DNA of 64,000 bases, from positions 1,736,001 to 1,800,000 of the forward strand of contig NZ_CP064786.1 of assembly GCF_017094485.1 (NCBI RefSeq), written 5' to 3'. How positions within the stretch are numbered: position 1 is the stretch's first letter; the number at the start of each line of letters is the position of its first letter. This document shows, one piece after another, positions 8,430-16,903 of this stretch. The stretch comes from Natranaeroarchaeum sulfidigenes. Lineage in GTDB: Archaea > Halobacteriota > Halobacteria > Halobacteriales > Natronoarchaeaceae. Made by a program: the position numbers and the translations under genes. Below the pieces are notes generated by a model. That model searched no databases. It was not told the DNA's origin and saw nothing but the letters and a program-made list of their open reading frames with translations.

Positions 8430-9908
8430 TCAGTTCCGTTCCGCAAAGAACGCGACGGCCTCGTCAGGATCGATCAGGCCAATGGCGACCGACAGGATCG
8501 CCCAGACGGAGACACCTGCCGCGATGACACCGGCCAGCGTGAGTAGTCCGGAAACGTACGGGAGCGACAGTACGACGATCGTTCCCATAACGATCGAAAT
8601 ACCGGTAATGACGGTAGCGCTTCGTGCGAGCGAGACGAAATCGAGCCCCAGTTCCTGGTGGATCACGTACACGTTGATCGCTGTGTACGTAGAGAAGGTA
8701 ATAACCGTAGCAAGCGCTGCCCCGACGACGCCGATCAGCGGGAGCAACAGGAGGTTCAAAATAAAGTTCGCAATGGCGGTGACGCCTTTTGCGATGGCAC
8801 GGATCCGTGCCCGGCCCAAATAATCGAGACTATCCGTCGTGATCAGGTTGATCGCGTTGACGAGGACGAAGAGACTGAGCACCTGCAACACGGGAACAGC
8901 GCCAAGATACTCCACTCCGATGACGTATCGGATCAGTGGGTCGGCGACAAGCATCAGCCCGACGGCACCGGGAATGTACAACATGGAGACGTGCCGGAAC
9001 GACTCCTGGTAGAGCCGTGCCGCCACATCCGGTTGGTCCGCGAACTTCTGTTCACCAAGCGCGGGGGAGATCGTAAAACCGAGCGACCGGACCGGAACCG
9101 CCGCGAACTCTGCAACCTGTCGAGCGATGGTATAAAAACTCACCGCGGTTGCGCTCAAGAGTACGCCGACGAGAACGGTATCGACCCGTTTGTCGAGCAC
9201 GTTCGCACCTCGGGTAGCAGTCAACGGGACGCTGTACTCAAGAATCCGGCGTGGGAGCCCGGGTTCGAATCCGGAGGCCCGGTCCAGATCCCTGTAAAAG
9301 AACACGTATAGTCCGACCAGTCCGAATCCTACGGATGCAACGTAACCAAGAACGTAGCCGGTAAAGGCCCCGATCGCTCCGTATCCCAACACGACCAGGG
9401 CGATAACACAGACCAGCCGCGCGACGTTTTCGATGATTCCCATCACCGCACTCCAGTCGACGCGGTTGAACCCCTGGAATGCGAGCATGCAGTACTGGTT
9501 GAACGCCCGAAAGAACACATAGGCAATCCCGACAAGTAGGAACGGTGCCAGCGCCGGTTCGTCGAGGAACGCAGCGAGCCAGTCGTTTGCAAAGAACAAT
9601 CCGATTCCGACCAGACCGGAGAGCACGAGGATGTACAGCGCCGAGCGTCGGAGTATCAACGGAACCTGCGAGGAATCGTCTTCGAGATACGTGTTGACAT
9701 ACCGCGCCGTCGATTTCGGGAGACCGGCCGAGGCAAAGATTGCGACCACGCCAATGACGGACAACGCAAAGTACAACAGTCCGTACCCGTCAGGGCCGAG
9801 CAGATAGCGGGCAAGGACGATGATCATCGCGGCGTTAGCAACTGCCCGAACGATCCGCGAGAGCAGCGTGGCTTTCAGACCACGGGAGATACGTTGTGAA
9901 AGGGACAT
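8430..9908 (-). CDS. Wzx/MATE-type polysaccharide flippase
   Basis: A 492-residue polytopic membrane protein of the MOP (oligosaccharidyl-lipid/polysaccharide exporter) superfamily, expected to flip lipid-linked oligosaccharides across the cytoplasmic membrane. The N-terminus has LARYLLGPDGYGLLYFALS, the family hallmark at the end of helix 1/start of helix 2, followed by about 14 hydrophobic segments across the protein. The mid-protein EYSVPLTATRGANVLDKRVDTVLVG is the equivalent segment opening the second bundle. The gene is monocistronic, divergent from the 10251 operon; its upstream region holds ATAACAAAG (9994-10002). It is the natural exporter for the surrounding glycan cluster. Confidence 0.92.
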   Translation of the reverse strand: MSLSQRISRGLKATLLSRIVRAVANAAMIIVLARYLLGPDGYGLLYFALSVIGVVAIFASAGLPKSTARYVNTYLEDDSSQVPLILRRSALYILVLSGLVGIGLFFANDWLAAFLDEPALAPFLLVGIAYVFFRAFNQYCMLAFQGFNRVDWSAVMGIIENVARLVCVIALVVLGYGAIGAFTGYVLGYVASVGFGLVGLYVFFYRDLDRASGFEPGLPRRILEYSVPLTATRGANVLDKRVDTVLVGVLLSATAVSFYTIARQVAEFAAVPVRSLGFTISPALGEQKFADQPDVAARLYQESFRHVSMLYIPGAVGLMLVADPLIRYVIGVEYLGAVPVLQVLSLFVLVNAINLITTDSLDYLGRARIRAIAKGVTAIANFILNLLLLPLIGVVGAALATVITFSTYTAINVYVIHQELGLDFVSLARSATVITGISIVMGTIVVLSLPYVSGLLTLAGVIAAGVSVWAILSVAIGLIDPDEAVAFFAERN

Positions 9909-9993
9909 TGAGCTGTTAATCTGACCGCGACTGCCGACTGGTTGTCCACCCTACGACGGGAGTTCGTTCTACGATATCGGCGGTGTTCACGTG

Positions 9994-10002
9994 CTTTGTT
10001 AT
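9994..10002 (-). promoter_or_regulatory. TATA-like element ATAACAAAG before the flippase gene
   Basis: The minus strand reads GCATAACAAAGCACG, 86-94 nt before ATG 9908. This implies a leader of roughly 60-70 nt. Confidence 0.4.
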
Positions 10003-10216
10003 GCCGTTACTACCCCGAAGCAGAGAACGGACGTCGATCCGAACCAACCGGATAATCCCAACGAAACCCCAGCAGAACCAAAGCTAACCGTGCGTAAGGG
10101 ACTGGAGCACGGAGAACAGAGCTGTTGGCAACACTAACCAGGACCGCAATTGAGGTGGCCACAAATGGACCCAGAGCCGACGATAGTGGGTCCGTACCGT
10201 CCGGTGAAAGAGATCC

Positions 10217-10225
10217 ATAACAAAG
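10217..10225 (+). promoter_or_regulatory. TATA-like element ATAACAAAG before the phosphatase/FemAB operon
   Basis: The plus strand reads CCATAACAAAGAG, ending 25 nt before ATG 10251. The spacing predicts a transcript with a leader of under 10 nt. Confidence 0.5.
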
Positions 10226-10250
10226 AGTTGCTCCCACCACGCTATCGTAC

Positions 10251-11858
10251 ATGCAAACACTGCTTGTCGGTATCGATGCAGCCTGCAAGCGGGTTCTGGA
10301 CCCGCTGTTCGAGGCTGGGGCGACGCCGACGCTTGAATCACTGTTCGAGTCGGGCGTCTCCGGCGACCTCGAATCACAGATCCCACCGTGGACTCCGAGC
10401 GCCTGGCCCTCCATCTACACGGGGGTCAACCCGGGCAAACACGGCGTCTTCAGCTTCCTCACGTTCGATGGGTACGATTGGGACGTCCTCAACAGAACCG
10501 ACGTCGACGAGTTCGCCATCTGGGAGCTGCTGGATCACAAAGGATATTCCAGCGTTGTCGTTAACGTCCCAGTCACCACGCCCCCGGACGAGATTGAGGG
10601 CGCGATCGTCCCCGGTTACACCGCTCCGGAAGAGCCACGCTGTCATCCCGAGGGGTTGCTCGAAGACATCAAAGAGGAGATCGGTGAGTACCGCATCTAC
10701 GGCGGACGGCCGACCGGAGAGTCGCCGACCGAGGCCAAGATCGAAGAATACTGTGCGATGACACGAAGCCGCGGCGAAGCATTTCGCTATCTCGCGGATC
10801 GGTTTGACCCCGACTTCGGCTTCCTGCAGTTCCAGCAGACCGACACCGTGTTTCACGAGTATCCCGGCCACTGGGACGTCGTCGAACGGATCTACAGGGC
10901 CGTCGACGAGCAGGTACGGGCCACGATCGAAGAGCACGACCCCGACACCGTGATGATCGTCAGTGATCACGGGATCGGGGAGTACGACGGGTACGAGTTC
11001 CGCGTCAACGAATTCCTCGCCGACGAGGGATTCGTCGAACGGACTGCCGGGGAAAGCGGGATGCCCTCGTGGTCCTCGATCGCCGACTCCGAACTCCGCG
11101 AGGGGAAAACGGGAGCGACCGAGGAACGCTCGATGATCGAGCGATCGCTGTCGGCTGCCGCAAGTGTCGGGGTGACGAGCCAGCGGATCGCCGACGCGCT
11201 CGATCGGGTGGGACTAAAAGAGACCGTTGCGAAACGCGTTCCCGGCGACATCGCACGTGCAGCTGCCGAACAGGTGGATTTCGAGGCTTCGACCGCGTAC
11301 ATGCGATCCCGGATCGAGCTCGGCGTCCGGATCAATCTTGCGGGACGGGAGCCGTCCGGCGTCGTCGAGCCGAGCCAGTACGAGACTGTTCGGAGCCAGC
11401 TTATTGACGCGCTCGGAGCCGTCGAGACGCCGGACGGCGATCCAGTGTTCGAGGTGGTCGAACGCCGCGAAGCGTTGTTCCACGGCGATAACGTCGAGAA
11501 CGCCCCAGACATCGTGACGATACCCTCCGAGTTCGATCACTTCCTGACGGCGTCGCTCCGCGGCGATCAGTTCGGTCCGCCACAGGAGCCCTGGAACCAC
11601 AAGATCGACGGTAGCTTCGTGGTCTCCGGTGCGGCGGTCAGAGAGCCAGGCACTGCAACTGCCCATCTGTTCGACGTTGCGCCGACCGTCCTCTCGACGA
11701 TGGGCGTGCCGGCGAGCGATCGGATGGATGGCTCCGCGATGCCCTGTGTGGAACCGGCCGGATCGGAGGCGTATCCGGAGTACGATCGGGACGAGACGAC
11801 ACGTACCGACGACGCTCACGTCGAGCAGCAACTCGCCGACCTGGGGTACCTCGAATGA
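10251..11858 (+). CDS. Alkaline-phosphatase-superfamily phosphodiesterase/transferase (copy 1)
   Basis: A 535-residue cytosolic member of the alkaline phosphatase / type I phosphodiesterase superfamily; no signal peptide or membrane helix is apparent. Metal-site motifs are visible: GIDAA with D9 near the N-terminus, PSAWPSIYTGVNPGKHG where the Thr/Ser nucleophile is expected, DTVFHEYPGHWD in the middle, and VSDHGIGEYDG (the DH pair). The protein ends in ADLGYLE; the paralogue at 12948 ends in RGLGYME. It begins the plus-strand operon and overlaps the FemAB-like gene by 4 nt (ATGA). The superfamily hydrolyses or transfers phospho-, sulfo- or phosphonate groups; a substrate on lipid-linked glycan or nucleotide-sugar is inference. 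Confidence 0.85.
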   Translation: MQTLLVGIDAACKRVLDPLFEAGATPTLESLFESGVSGDLESQIPPWTPSAWPSIYTGVNPGKHGVFSFLTFDGYDWDVLNRTDVDEFAIWELLDHKGYSSVVVNVPVTTPPDEIEGAIVPGYTAPEEPRCHPEGLLEDIKEEIGEYRIYGGRPTGESPTEAKIEEYCAMTRSRGEAFRYLADRFDPDFGFLQFQQTDTVFHEYPGHWDVVERIYRAVDEQVRATIEEHDPDTVMIVSDHGIGEYDGYEFRVNEFLADEGFVERTAGESGMPSWSSIADSELREGKTGATEERSMIERSLSAAASVGVTSQRIADALDRVGLKETVAKRVPGDIARAAAEQVDFEASTAYMRSRIELGVRINLAGREPSGVVEPSQYETVRSQLIDALGAVETPDGDPVFEVVERREALFHGDNVENAPDIVTIPSEFDHFLTASLRGDQFGPPQEPWNHKIDGSFVVSGAAVREPGTATAHLFDVAPTVLSTMGVPASDRMDGSAMPCVEPAGSEAYPEYDRDETTRTDDAHVEQQLADLGYLE

Positions 11859-12859
11859 GTATCGAAATAGAGCGGTTCGGTAGCGATGAGCGGGATCGTT
11901 GGAACCGGCTCGTCGAACGTTCGCCACAGGCGACCCCGTTTCACCGGTACGAAGCACTGGAGGTGCTCGCGGAGGACTCCGGCTCTGATCTGCATCCGTT
12001 AGTCGGATTCAAGGGACAGGAGCCGGTGGGCATCCTTCCGCTGTTCGGCCTCTCACTGGGCCCGATCACTGCGGCGTTCTCACCACCACCCGACCTGAAA
12101 GTGAGCTATCTGGGCCCCGCTTTGCTCAACTTCGAGAAACTCAAACAGCGAAAGGCAGAACGGCGACACGACAGCTTTGTCGATGCCTGCGTCGACTACC
12201 TTGACGCCGCGTGGAATCCAAACTTCACACAGCTACGGACCGGTCCGTGGTACGAGGATCCCCGGCCGTTCGCCTGGAACGAGTTCGACGTCGACCCTGC
12301 CTATACCTACGTGGTCGATCTCACGCCCGACCGGGAGACGCTACTGGCGTCGTTCAGCAGCGATGCGCGGAAAAACGCGACTGACGAAGTCGACGCCGAT
12401 GTCGAGATAACGGTCGGAGATCGACGCGCAGTCAAGCGGATCATCACACAGGTGATCGAGCGCCACGCACATCAGGGCGAAAGCTACAAGCTGACGCCCG
12501 AAACCGTTACCAGATTGTACGGTCGGCTGGGCAGGGACCGGGTCCGGCCGTACGTCTGTACCGTCGATGGCGCGTTCGTCGGCGGCGTCGTGACGGTCGA
12601 GGACGACAGGACTGTTTACCGGTGGCAGGGCGGCGCGAAACCGGAGACCGACGTGCCGATCAACGACCGACTCGACTGGCGGATCATGACGGATGCGATG
12701 GATCGAGGACTCGATCGATACGATCTCGTGGGCGCGAACAACCAGCGACTCTGTGGCTACAAGGCGAAGTTCGCACCGGATCTCTACACCTACTACAGCA
12801 TCCAGCACAGCACACACGGGATGGGGTTGATCTCGGGGCTATATAAGCAGATACGGTGA
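11855..12859 (+). CDS. FemAB/GNAT-like acyltransferase (copy 2)
   Basis: A 334-residue paralogue of the protein encoded at 1593-2597, the same length. Shared landmarks are TPFHRYEALEVL near the N-terminus (where copy 1 has VFHTPSALSVV), FSPPPDLKVSYLGP, the ATG-proximal half FKGQEPVGILPLF, then YRWQGGAKPETDVPINDRLDW and GANNQRLCGYKAKFAPDLYTYY at the end. These are the FemAB-type C-terminal GNAT features. ATGA overlap with the phosphatase gene makes translational coupling likely, so the two proteins are probably needed together. Aminoacyl or other acyl transfer to a glycan is a family-based inference. Confidence 0.85.
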   Translation: MSIEIERFGSDERDRWNRLVERSPQATPFHRYEALEVLAEDSGSDLHPLVGFKGQEPVGILPLFGLSLGPITAAFSPPPDLKVSYLGPALLNFEKLKQRKAERRHDSFVDACVDYLDAAWNPNFTQLRTGPWYEDPRPFAWNEFDVDPAYTYVVDLTPDRETLLASFSSDARKNATDEVDADVEITVGDRRAVKRIITQVIERHAHQGESYKLTPETVTRLYGRLGRDRVRPYVCTVDGAFVGGVVTVEDDRTVYRWQGGAKPETDVPINDRLDWRIMTDAMDRGLDRYDLVGANNQRLCGYKAKFAPDLYTYYSIQHSTHGMGLISGLYKQIR

Positions 12860-12947
12860 GCGTCTAGCGCAGAGATATCCGGTCCCTGCGTGGGCTAAGA
12901 CGGACATTACAAACCGGGTAGCCGGGGCAGTGAGTTGTAGGTAAACC

Positions 12948-14513
12948 ATGCAGACTACCAAAGCGTTCGTGCTGGGACTCGATGGCGTTCCGTGGAATCT
13001 CGTCGAACGATGGGCGAAGGATGGGGAACTCGAACACTTCTCGACGCTGTTCGAGGAGGGTGCGTCAGGCCCACTTGAAAGCACGATACCGCCACAGACT
13101 GCTCTGGCCTGGCCCTCTATCGCAACCGGCGTTCGCGCCGACACGCACGGAATCTACGACTTCCAGAACCTCCACGATAACTACACACACCGGATGGCAA
13201 CGAGCGCGGACCGGGGCGGAACCGCACTCTGGGACTACCTCTCGCCGGCTGTGGTTGGGAACGTTCCGATGACGTATCCCGCCAGCGCGATCGACGGTCA
13301 GATGGTAACCGGAATGATGACGCCGGAGCAAAACGAGGGGTTCACCCATCCCCCGGAACTACGAGACGAGATCGAACGAAAGATCCCGGAATACGAGATC
13401 GGTCTCAAGTGGACCGAGTACGCGGACGAGCCGGCAGCACTCGTCGAGGACCTGCAGTCAAACGTCGAGAGCCGCCGCGAACTCATGCGACTGCTGATGG
13501 ACACCGACGACTGGCAACTGTTCTTTTTCGTGTACACCGCGCCGGATCGGCTCCAGCATCTCAACTGGGACGAGGACGTCATCCTCGAACACTATCGATA
13601 CCTCGACGAGATCCTGGGTGAAGTGATCGAGTATACGAGAGCCCAGAACGCCAACCTCTTTGTCGTCTCCGATCACGGGTTCGGGCCGATATCGAGGGTC
13701 GCGTATCCGAACCGGCTGCTGGAACGCGAGGGATTTCTTGCCCGGACGAACGACGACAACGGCCGGGGGGTGCTGGAGAAACTCGGCATCACGAAGGCGT
13801 CACTCGAACGCGTGCTAGATGGGGTCGGTGTCGACGAGGCCAAACTCGTCGACGCACTTCCGAATCGGATTACCGACACCGTCGCCAGACAGGTCCCTGG
13901 CGATCACCCACTGTACGACGTTGATTTCGACGCCACGACCGCCTTTTTCCACGGTACCAGCCATCTGTACGTTAACAGGAAGGGCCGGTTTGATCGGGGA
14001 ACGGTTCGGTCTGACGAGGTCGAGACGGTCAAACGAGAGCTACGGGAGACCTTCGAATCTGCTACCGATCCGGAGACTGGCGAGCGCCTGTTCGACCTGG
14101 TCGATGGCGACAGCCTGTTCCCACGGGACGACCGGTCGCCCGACTTCATCGTGCAGGGGCGGGAGGGGTATCTGGTCCAGTCAGCACTGAGTGACACGTT
14201 CGTAACCGATACCGGAGCCATGGAAGCGACACACGATCACGAGGGGATCATCTTTGCGCTTGGTCCCTCAATCGCGGCGAACACACGAACAGAGGACGCG
14301 ACCGTGTACGACGTCGCACCGACCCTCCTGCACAGCATCGGGGAGCCGATTCCCGAGGAGATCGACGGGACGGTTCTCGAAGAGATACTGACAATCGATG
14401 GCTCGCCGGAGCACCGAGAACTGAACCCGTCCATGGAGCGATCGGATGCCGAGACGGACGACGATTTTCAGGACGTCGAGGACAGGCTCCGCGGTCTCGG
14501 CTATATGGAATGA
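12948..14513 (+). CDS. Alkaline-phosphatase-superfamily phosphodiesterase/transferase (copy 2)
   Basis: A 521-residue paralogue of the 10251 product. Metal-site motifs: GLDGVPWNLVE with the first Asp near residue 9, ALAWPSIATGVRADTHG with the nucleophile region, PDRLQHLNWDED in the middle and VVSDHGFGPISR (DH pair). The C-terminus RGLGYME matches copy 1's GYLE. It lies 88 nt after the FemAB-like gene on the same strand; a weak TATA-like ATTACAAA at ~12906 means it may also have its own promoter. No signal peptide is seen, so it acts in the cytosol. Exact substrate unknown. Confidence 0.85.
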   Translation: MQTTKAFVLGLDGVPWNLVERWAKDGELEHFSTLFEEGASGPLESTIPPQTALAWPSIATGVRADTHGIYDFQNLHDNYTHRMATSADRGGTALWDYLSPAVVGNVPMTYPASAIDGQMVTGMMTPEQNEGFTHPPELRDEIERKIPEYEIGLKWTEYADEPAALVEDLQSNVESRRELMRLLMDTDDWQLFFFVYTAPDRLQHLNWDEDVILEHYRYLDEILGEVIEYTRAQNANLFVVSDHGFGPISRVAYPNRLLEREGFLARTNDDNGRGVLEKLGITKASLERVLDGVGVDEAKLVDALPNRITDTVARQVPGDHPLYDVDFDATTAFFHGTSHLYVNRKGRFDRGTVRSDEVETVKRELRETFESATDPETGERLFDLVDGDSLFPRDDRSPDFIVQGREGYLVQSALSDTFVTDTGAMEATHDHEGIIFALGPSIAANTRTEDATVYDVAPTLLHSIGEPIPEEIDGTVLEEILTIDGSPEHRELNPSMERSDAETDDDFQDVEDRLRGLGYME

Positions 14514-14615
14514 CCCACTGGAACGTGAGGCAGTGACTCAGTATAGCGTGAGGCGGTTGTACAGTGAACGAAAATGGGCGGGACGTCGAAATCGAGTCCA
14601 GTCAGCTTTTCGCAG

Positions 14616-15779
14616 TCAGAAACCCATCGCCGGCGGATCTTCGAAGACGGCCGCGCCAACCTGACCGTCCTCGGCCAGCGTCGTGAGAAAGGTCGTCGTA
14701 TCGATCTTCTCGGAAAGCAGTCGCTGTCGACGCTGCTCCCAGCGGTCGTCGGTTTCGGACTCCAGAATCTCGACCGCGCGCTCGATTGCGTCGGCATGTC
14801 TGGTCGCGTCGGCGTAGCTAAAAACGAGTTCGTACTCGTCGCGAAGCTCCCGAATATTCCCCATCCCGCGGATCGTCGTGACGAGGATCGCAGGCGTCCC
14901 GAGGATGGCGCTCTCGGTCGCCATGGTTGCACTTTCGCCGATGAAGAGGTCGGCATGATACAACAGATCGTGGATCCGTTCCGGCGGAGCCGTGATCTCG
15001 TAGGGTGCGAGGGCAGGCGGGAGCTCGCCTTCGGCGGTGATCACGACCGTCGCGCCCGCGGCTTCGAGCTGTTCGACCACGTCGGTGACGTCATCGATCC
15101 CCGAGTCGCCGATGTCGTGGGCAGCCTCCCACGAGACGAGACGAAGCACGACCAGTCGGTCCTCGGGATCGATCCCCATCTCCCGCACCGGCGCGGGATC
15201 GGGCGTGAACCGATCCGGGTGGAGGTAGGCGAGTTCGTGATACCCCGGGTACTTGATGTGGTTGTCCCCGATGTGATCGCTGTAGTACTCGGGGCTACAG
15301 ACCTGATCGGCCATCGGATAGACGAACCGCTTGCGGTAGGTAGCATGTTCGGTATCGGTGAAGACGATGCTACGGCTTCCCAGCAGCGCCGCGACGTGGA
15401 CGACGCCCGGCTCGCCGATCGCCACCATGACGTCCGGATCGATCCGGCGGGCCCGACGGAACAGCCGCCACTCGTAGGCCAGTTGCACAGCTGCCTTCCC
15501 CACGAGTCCCCCTGCCGCTCCGGCGAGTACCTCATGGTCGATCTCGTAGGCATCGAGCAGGTCCAGCGCGATATCTTTCTCGCGGGCGAAGACGTGTACG
15601 TGGTGGCCCCGATCTTCGAGATCGTCGATTGCGTTCCGGAAGAAGTGGACGTGTGCCGGGTGCTGTATCGTAATCACGATATCGAGCGCCCCGCCGTCCG
15701 ACTGTGGCGCGAGAGCGTCGCTATCCAGCGGTGGTAGCTCCGACAGCGGGTCGTCAGTTGTCGATCCCGACATCGTCAC
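14616..15779 (-). CDS. DUF354 GT-B-fold protein (UDP-GlcNAc 2-epimerase-like)
   Basis: A 387-residue DUF354-family protein, related in fold to WecB-type epimerases and GT-B transferases. Landmarks: QHPAHVHFFRNAIDDLEDRGH (the family opening), VFAREKDIALDLLDAY, FTDTEHATYRKRFVYPMADQVCSP, and C-terminal FIGESATMATESAILGTPAI, the donor-site-like segment. The first ~30 residues are a loose extension. The start codon overlaps the stop of the deacetylase-like gene by 4 nt (ATGA, 15776-15779); an ATG two codons later is equally possible. Family members are found in polysaccharide loci but their reaction is not established; a glycan role is inferred from context. Confidence 0.85.
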   Translation of the reverse strand: MTMSGSTTDDPLSELPPLDSDALAPQSDGGALDIVITIQHPAHVHFFRNAIDDLEDRGHHVHVFAREKDIALDLLDAYEIDHEVLAGAAGGLVGKAAVQLAYEWRLFRRARRIDPDVMVAIGEPGVVHVAALLGSRSIVFTDTEHATYRKRFVYPMADQVCSPEYYSDHIGDNHIKYPGYHELAYLHPDRFTPDPAPVREMGIDPEDRLVVLRLVSWEAAHDIGDSGIDDVTDVVEQLEAAGATVVITAEGELPPALAPYEITAPPERIHDLLYHADLFIGESATMATESAILGTPAILVTTIRGMGNIRELRDEYELVFSYADATRHADAIERAVEILESETDDRWEQRRQRLLSEKIDTTTFLTTLAEDGQVGAAVFEDPPAMGF

Positions 15780-16561
15780 GAGACGGCGACCAGTCCCCGC
15801 TTGGCCACGTTAATCGCGTGGTCTTTGGCCGACTCGATGACGAGCTCGCGGCGCGTTCGCGCCCAGCGGTTCGGATGCGAAAGGAGACAGGGCCGTGGAA
15901 TCCGCCGGGATCGCAACAGTGCGATCAGCTCCTCGGTCGTCCCCACCTGAATCTCCTTGTCGCCCTCGCCCATCGTGTGGTCTTTGATCTTCAGGTCGCC
16001 GTCCCGCCAGGTTCGACCGGTGTCAGAGAAGTACGTCACGTCCTCGAAGTCCATCGAGAGGTAGGCCTCACCGAGGAGGCCGTAGGCGGCAAACTGATCA
16101 TCGGACGTCGCCGAGTGGTCCCACATATCTCGGTTGTCGGTATCGGTGAGGGGGTTCCCGTGCATACAGACGGTATCGACCGTGGCGTGCTCGCGCAGTC
16201 GTGCGAGTTCCGTCTCGAAGGAGTCGTGGGCCGCCCCGACGTCGCCATCGGTGCGATCCATATCCTCGTAGTGGTAGCCGATCTCGTGGCCGAGTCGTTC
16301 GATCGTCCGGATCATCTCCGGGCGGAACGTCTTCTCGATCGTCCTGAAATAATAGGTGCTGGAGACGCCGTGGTCGGCCTCCAGTCGGGCCATATCGAGG
16401 GCGTTCTCGGCCTTGCGGTCGACGTCGTGACGCAGGATCACGAACTGCTGGGGGAGTGGATCGCTCGCGAGGTACTCCCGGACTGTGATGAACTCGTATC
16501 CAGCCTCCAGACCCGCATCGAGGAGGTCGGCGTATATCTCGAAGGTGAAGTCGCTGGGCAT
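15776..16561 (-). CDS. Polysaccharide-deacetylase-like protein (second copy)
   Basis: A 261-residue protein with NodB-type elements: VILRHDVDRKAENALDMARLE (HDVD), GHEIGYHYEDMDRTD (second motif, GYHYED), VCMHGNPLTDTDNRDMW, and CLLSHPNRWAR near the C-terminus. It is more compact than the protein encoded at 2670-3623 and not closely similar outside motifs. ATGA overlap couples it to the DUF354 gene, so the pair probably works as one step. Similar proteins act in hydrolysis of N-acetyl groups; here the substrate is not known. Confidence 0.82.
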   Translation of the reverse strand: MPSDFTFEIYADLLDAGLEAGYEFITVREYLASDPLPQQFVILRHDVDRKAENALDMARLEADHGVSSTYYFRTIEKTFRPEMIRTIERLGHEIGYHYEDMDRTDGDVGAAHDSFETELARLREHATVDTVCMHGNPLTDTDNRDMWDHSATSDDQFAAYGLLGEAYLSMDFEDVTYFSDTGRTWRDGDLKIKDHTMGEGDKEIQVGTTEELIALLRSRRIPRPCLLSHPNRWARTRRELVIESAKDHAINVAKRGLVAVS

Positions 16562-16658
16562 ATCGTATCTGAACGGTCGACCTATCCGGGTAAAGTAACC
16601 AGACGCCTATCGGGCCAAACGGTGGGGTAAGCGACTGTTATCCCCGGAAATGGCGGTA

Positions 16659-16901
16659 CTACTCTCGGGATCGCTGTCGCTGTGGGCCTCCCGACGAGCG
16701 GCATCGCGCCAGTGACTCGAAGTAATGGCTCAGTTCCCTGTCACGGGCGGCAAAGACCTCCCGAAGTTCGCGTTTCGAGGTATCCGGGGTGAACGCGACC
16801 GCGACCTTGACATCGTCGCCGTCGAACCCGATCAGCACCTGCTCGTCCTCGCCGTTCTGATACCAGTCGACATGGACGGTCTCGGGGTCGATGCGTGACA
16901 T
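16659..16901 (-). CDS. Small hypothetical protein downstream of glmS
   Basis: An 80-residue acidic protein starting 2 nt after the glmS stop codon, so translational coupling is likely. Residues 1-50 look folded (VHVDWYQNGEDEQVLIGFDGDDVKVAVAF, two beta hairpins), followed by a helix; the last ~15 residues are Arg/Ser/Gln-rich and may be disordered. I do not recognise the family. Its position suggests an accessory of amino-sugar synthesis, which is inference only. Confidence 0.6.
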   Translation of the reverse strand: MSRIDPETVHVDWYQNGEDEQVLIGFDGDDVKVAVAFTPDTSKRELREVFAARDRELSHYFESLARCRSSGGPQRQRSRE

Positions 16902-16903
16902 GA

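Larger units (their letters stand above)
9909..10250. other. 342-bp divergent promoter region (flippase / phosphatase operon)
   Basis: No gene seen. ATAACAAAG occurs on both strands: minus at 9994-10002 towards the flippase, plus at 10217-10225 towards the phosphatase operon. The remaining sequence shows no repeat or RNA fold that I can support. Confidence 0.6.

Noticed and set aside
9262-9272. T-loop-like GGTTCGAATCC that could suggest a tRNA.
   Set aside because: It lies within the flippase reading frame, and no cloverleaf arms are found around it.
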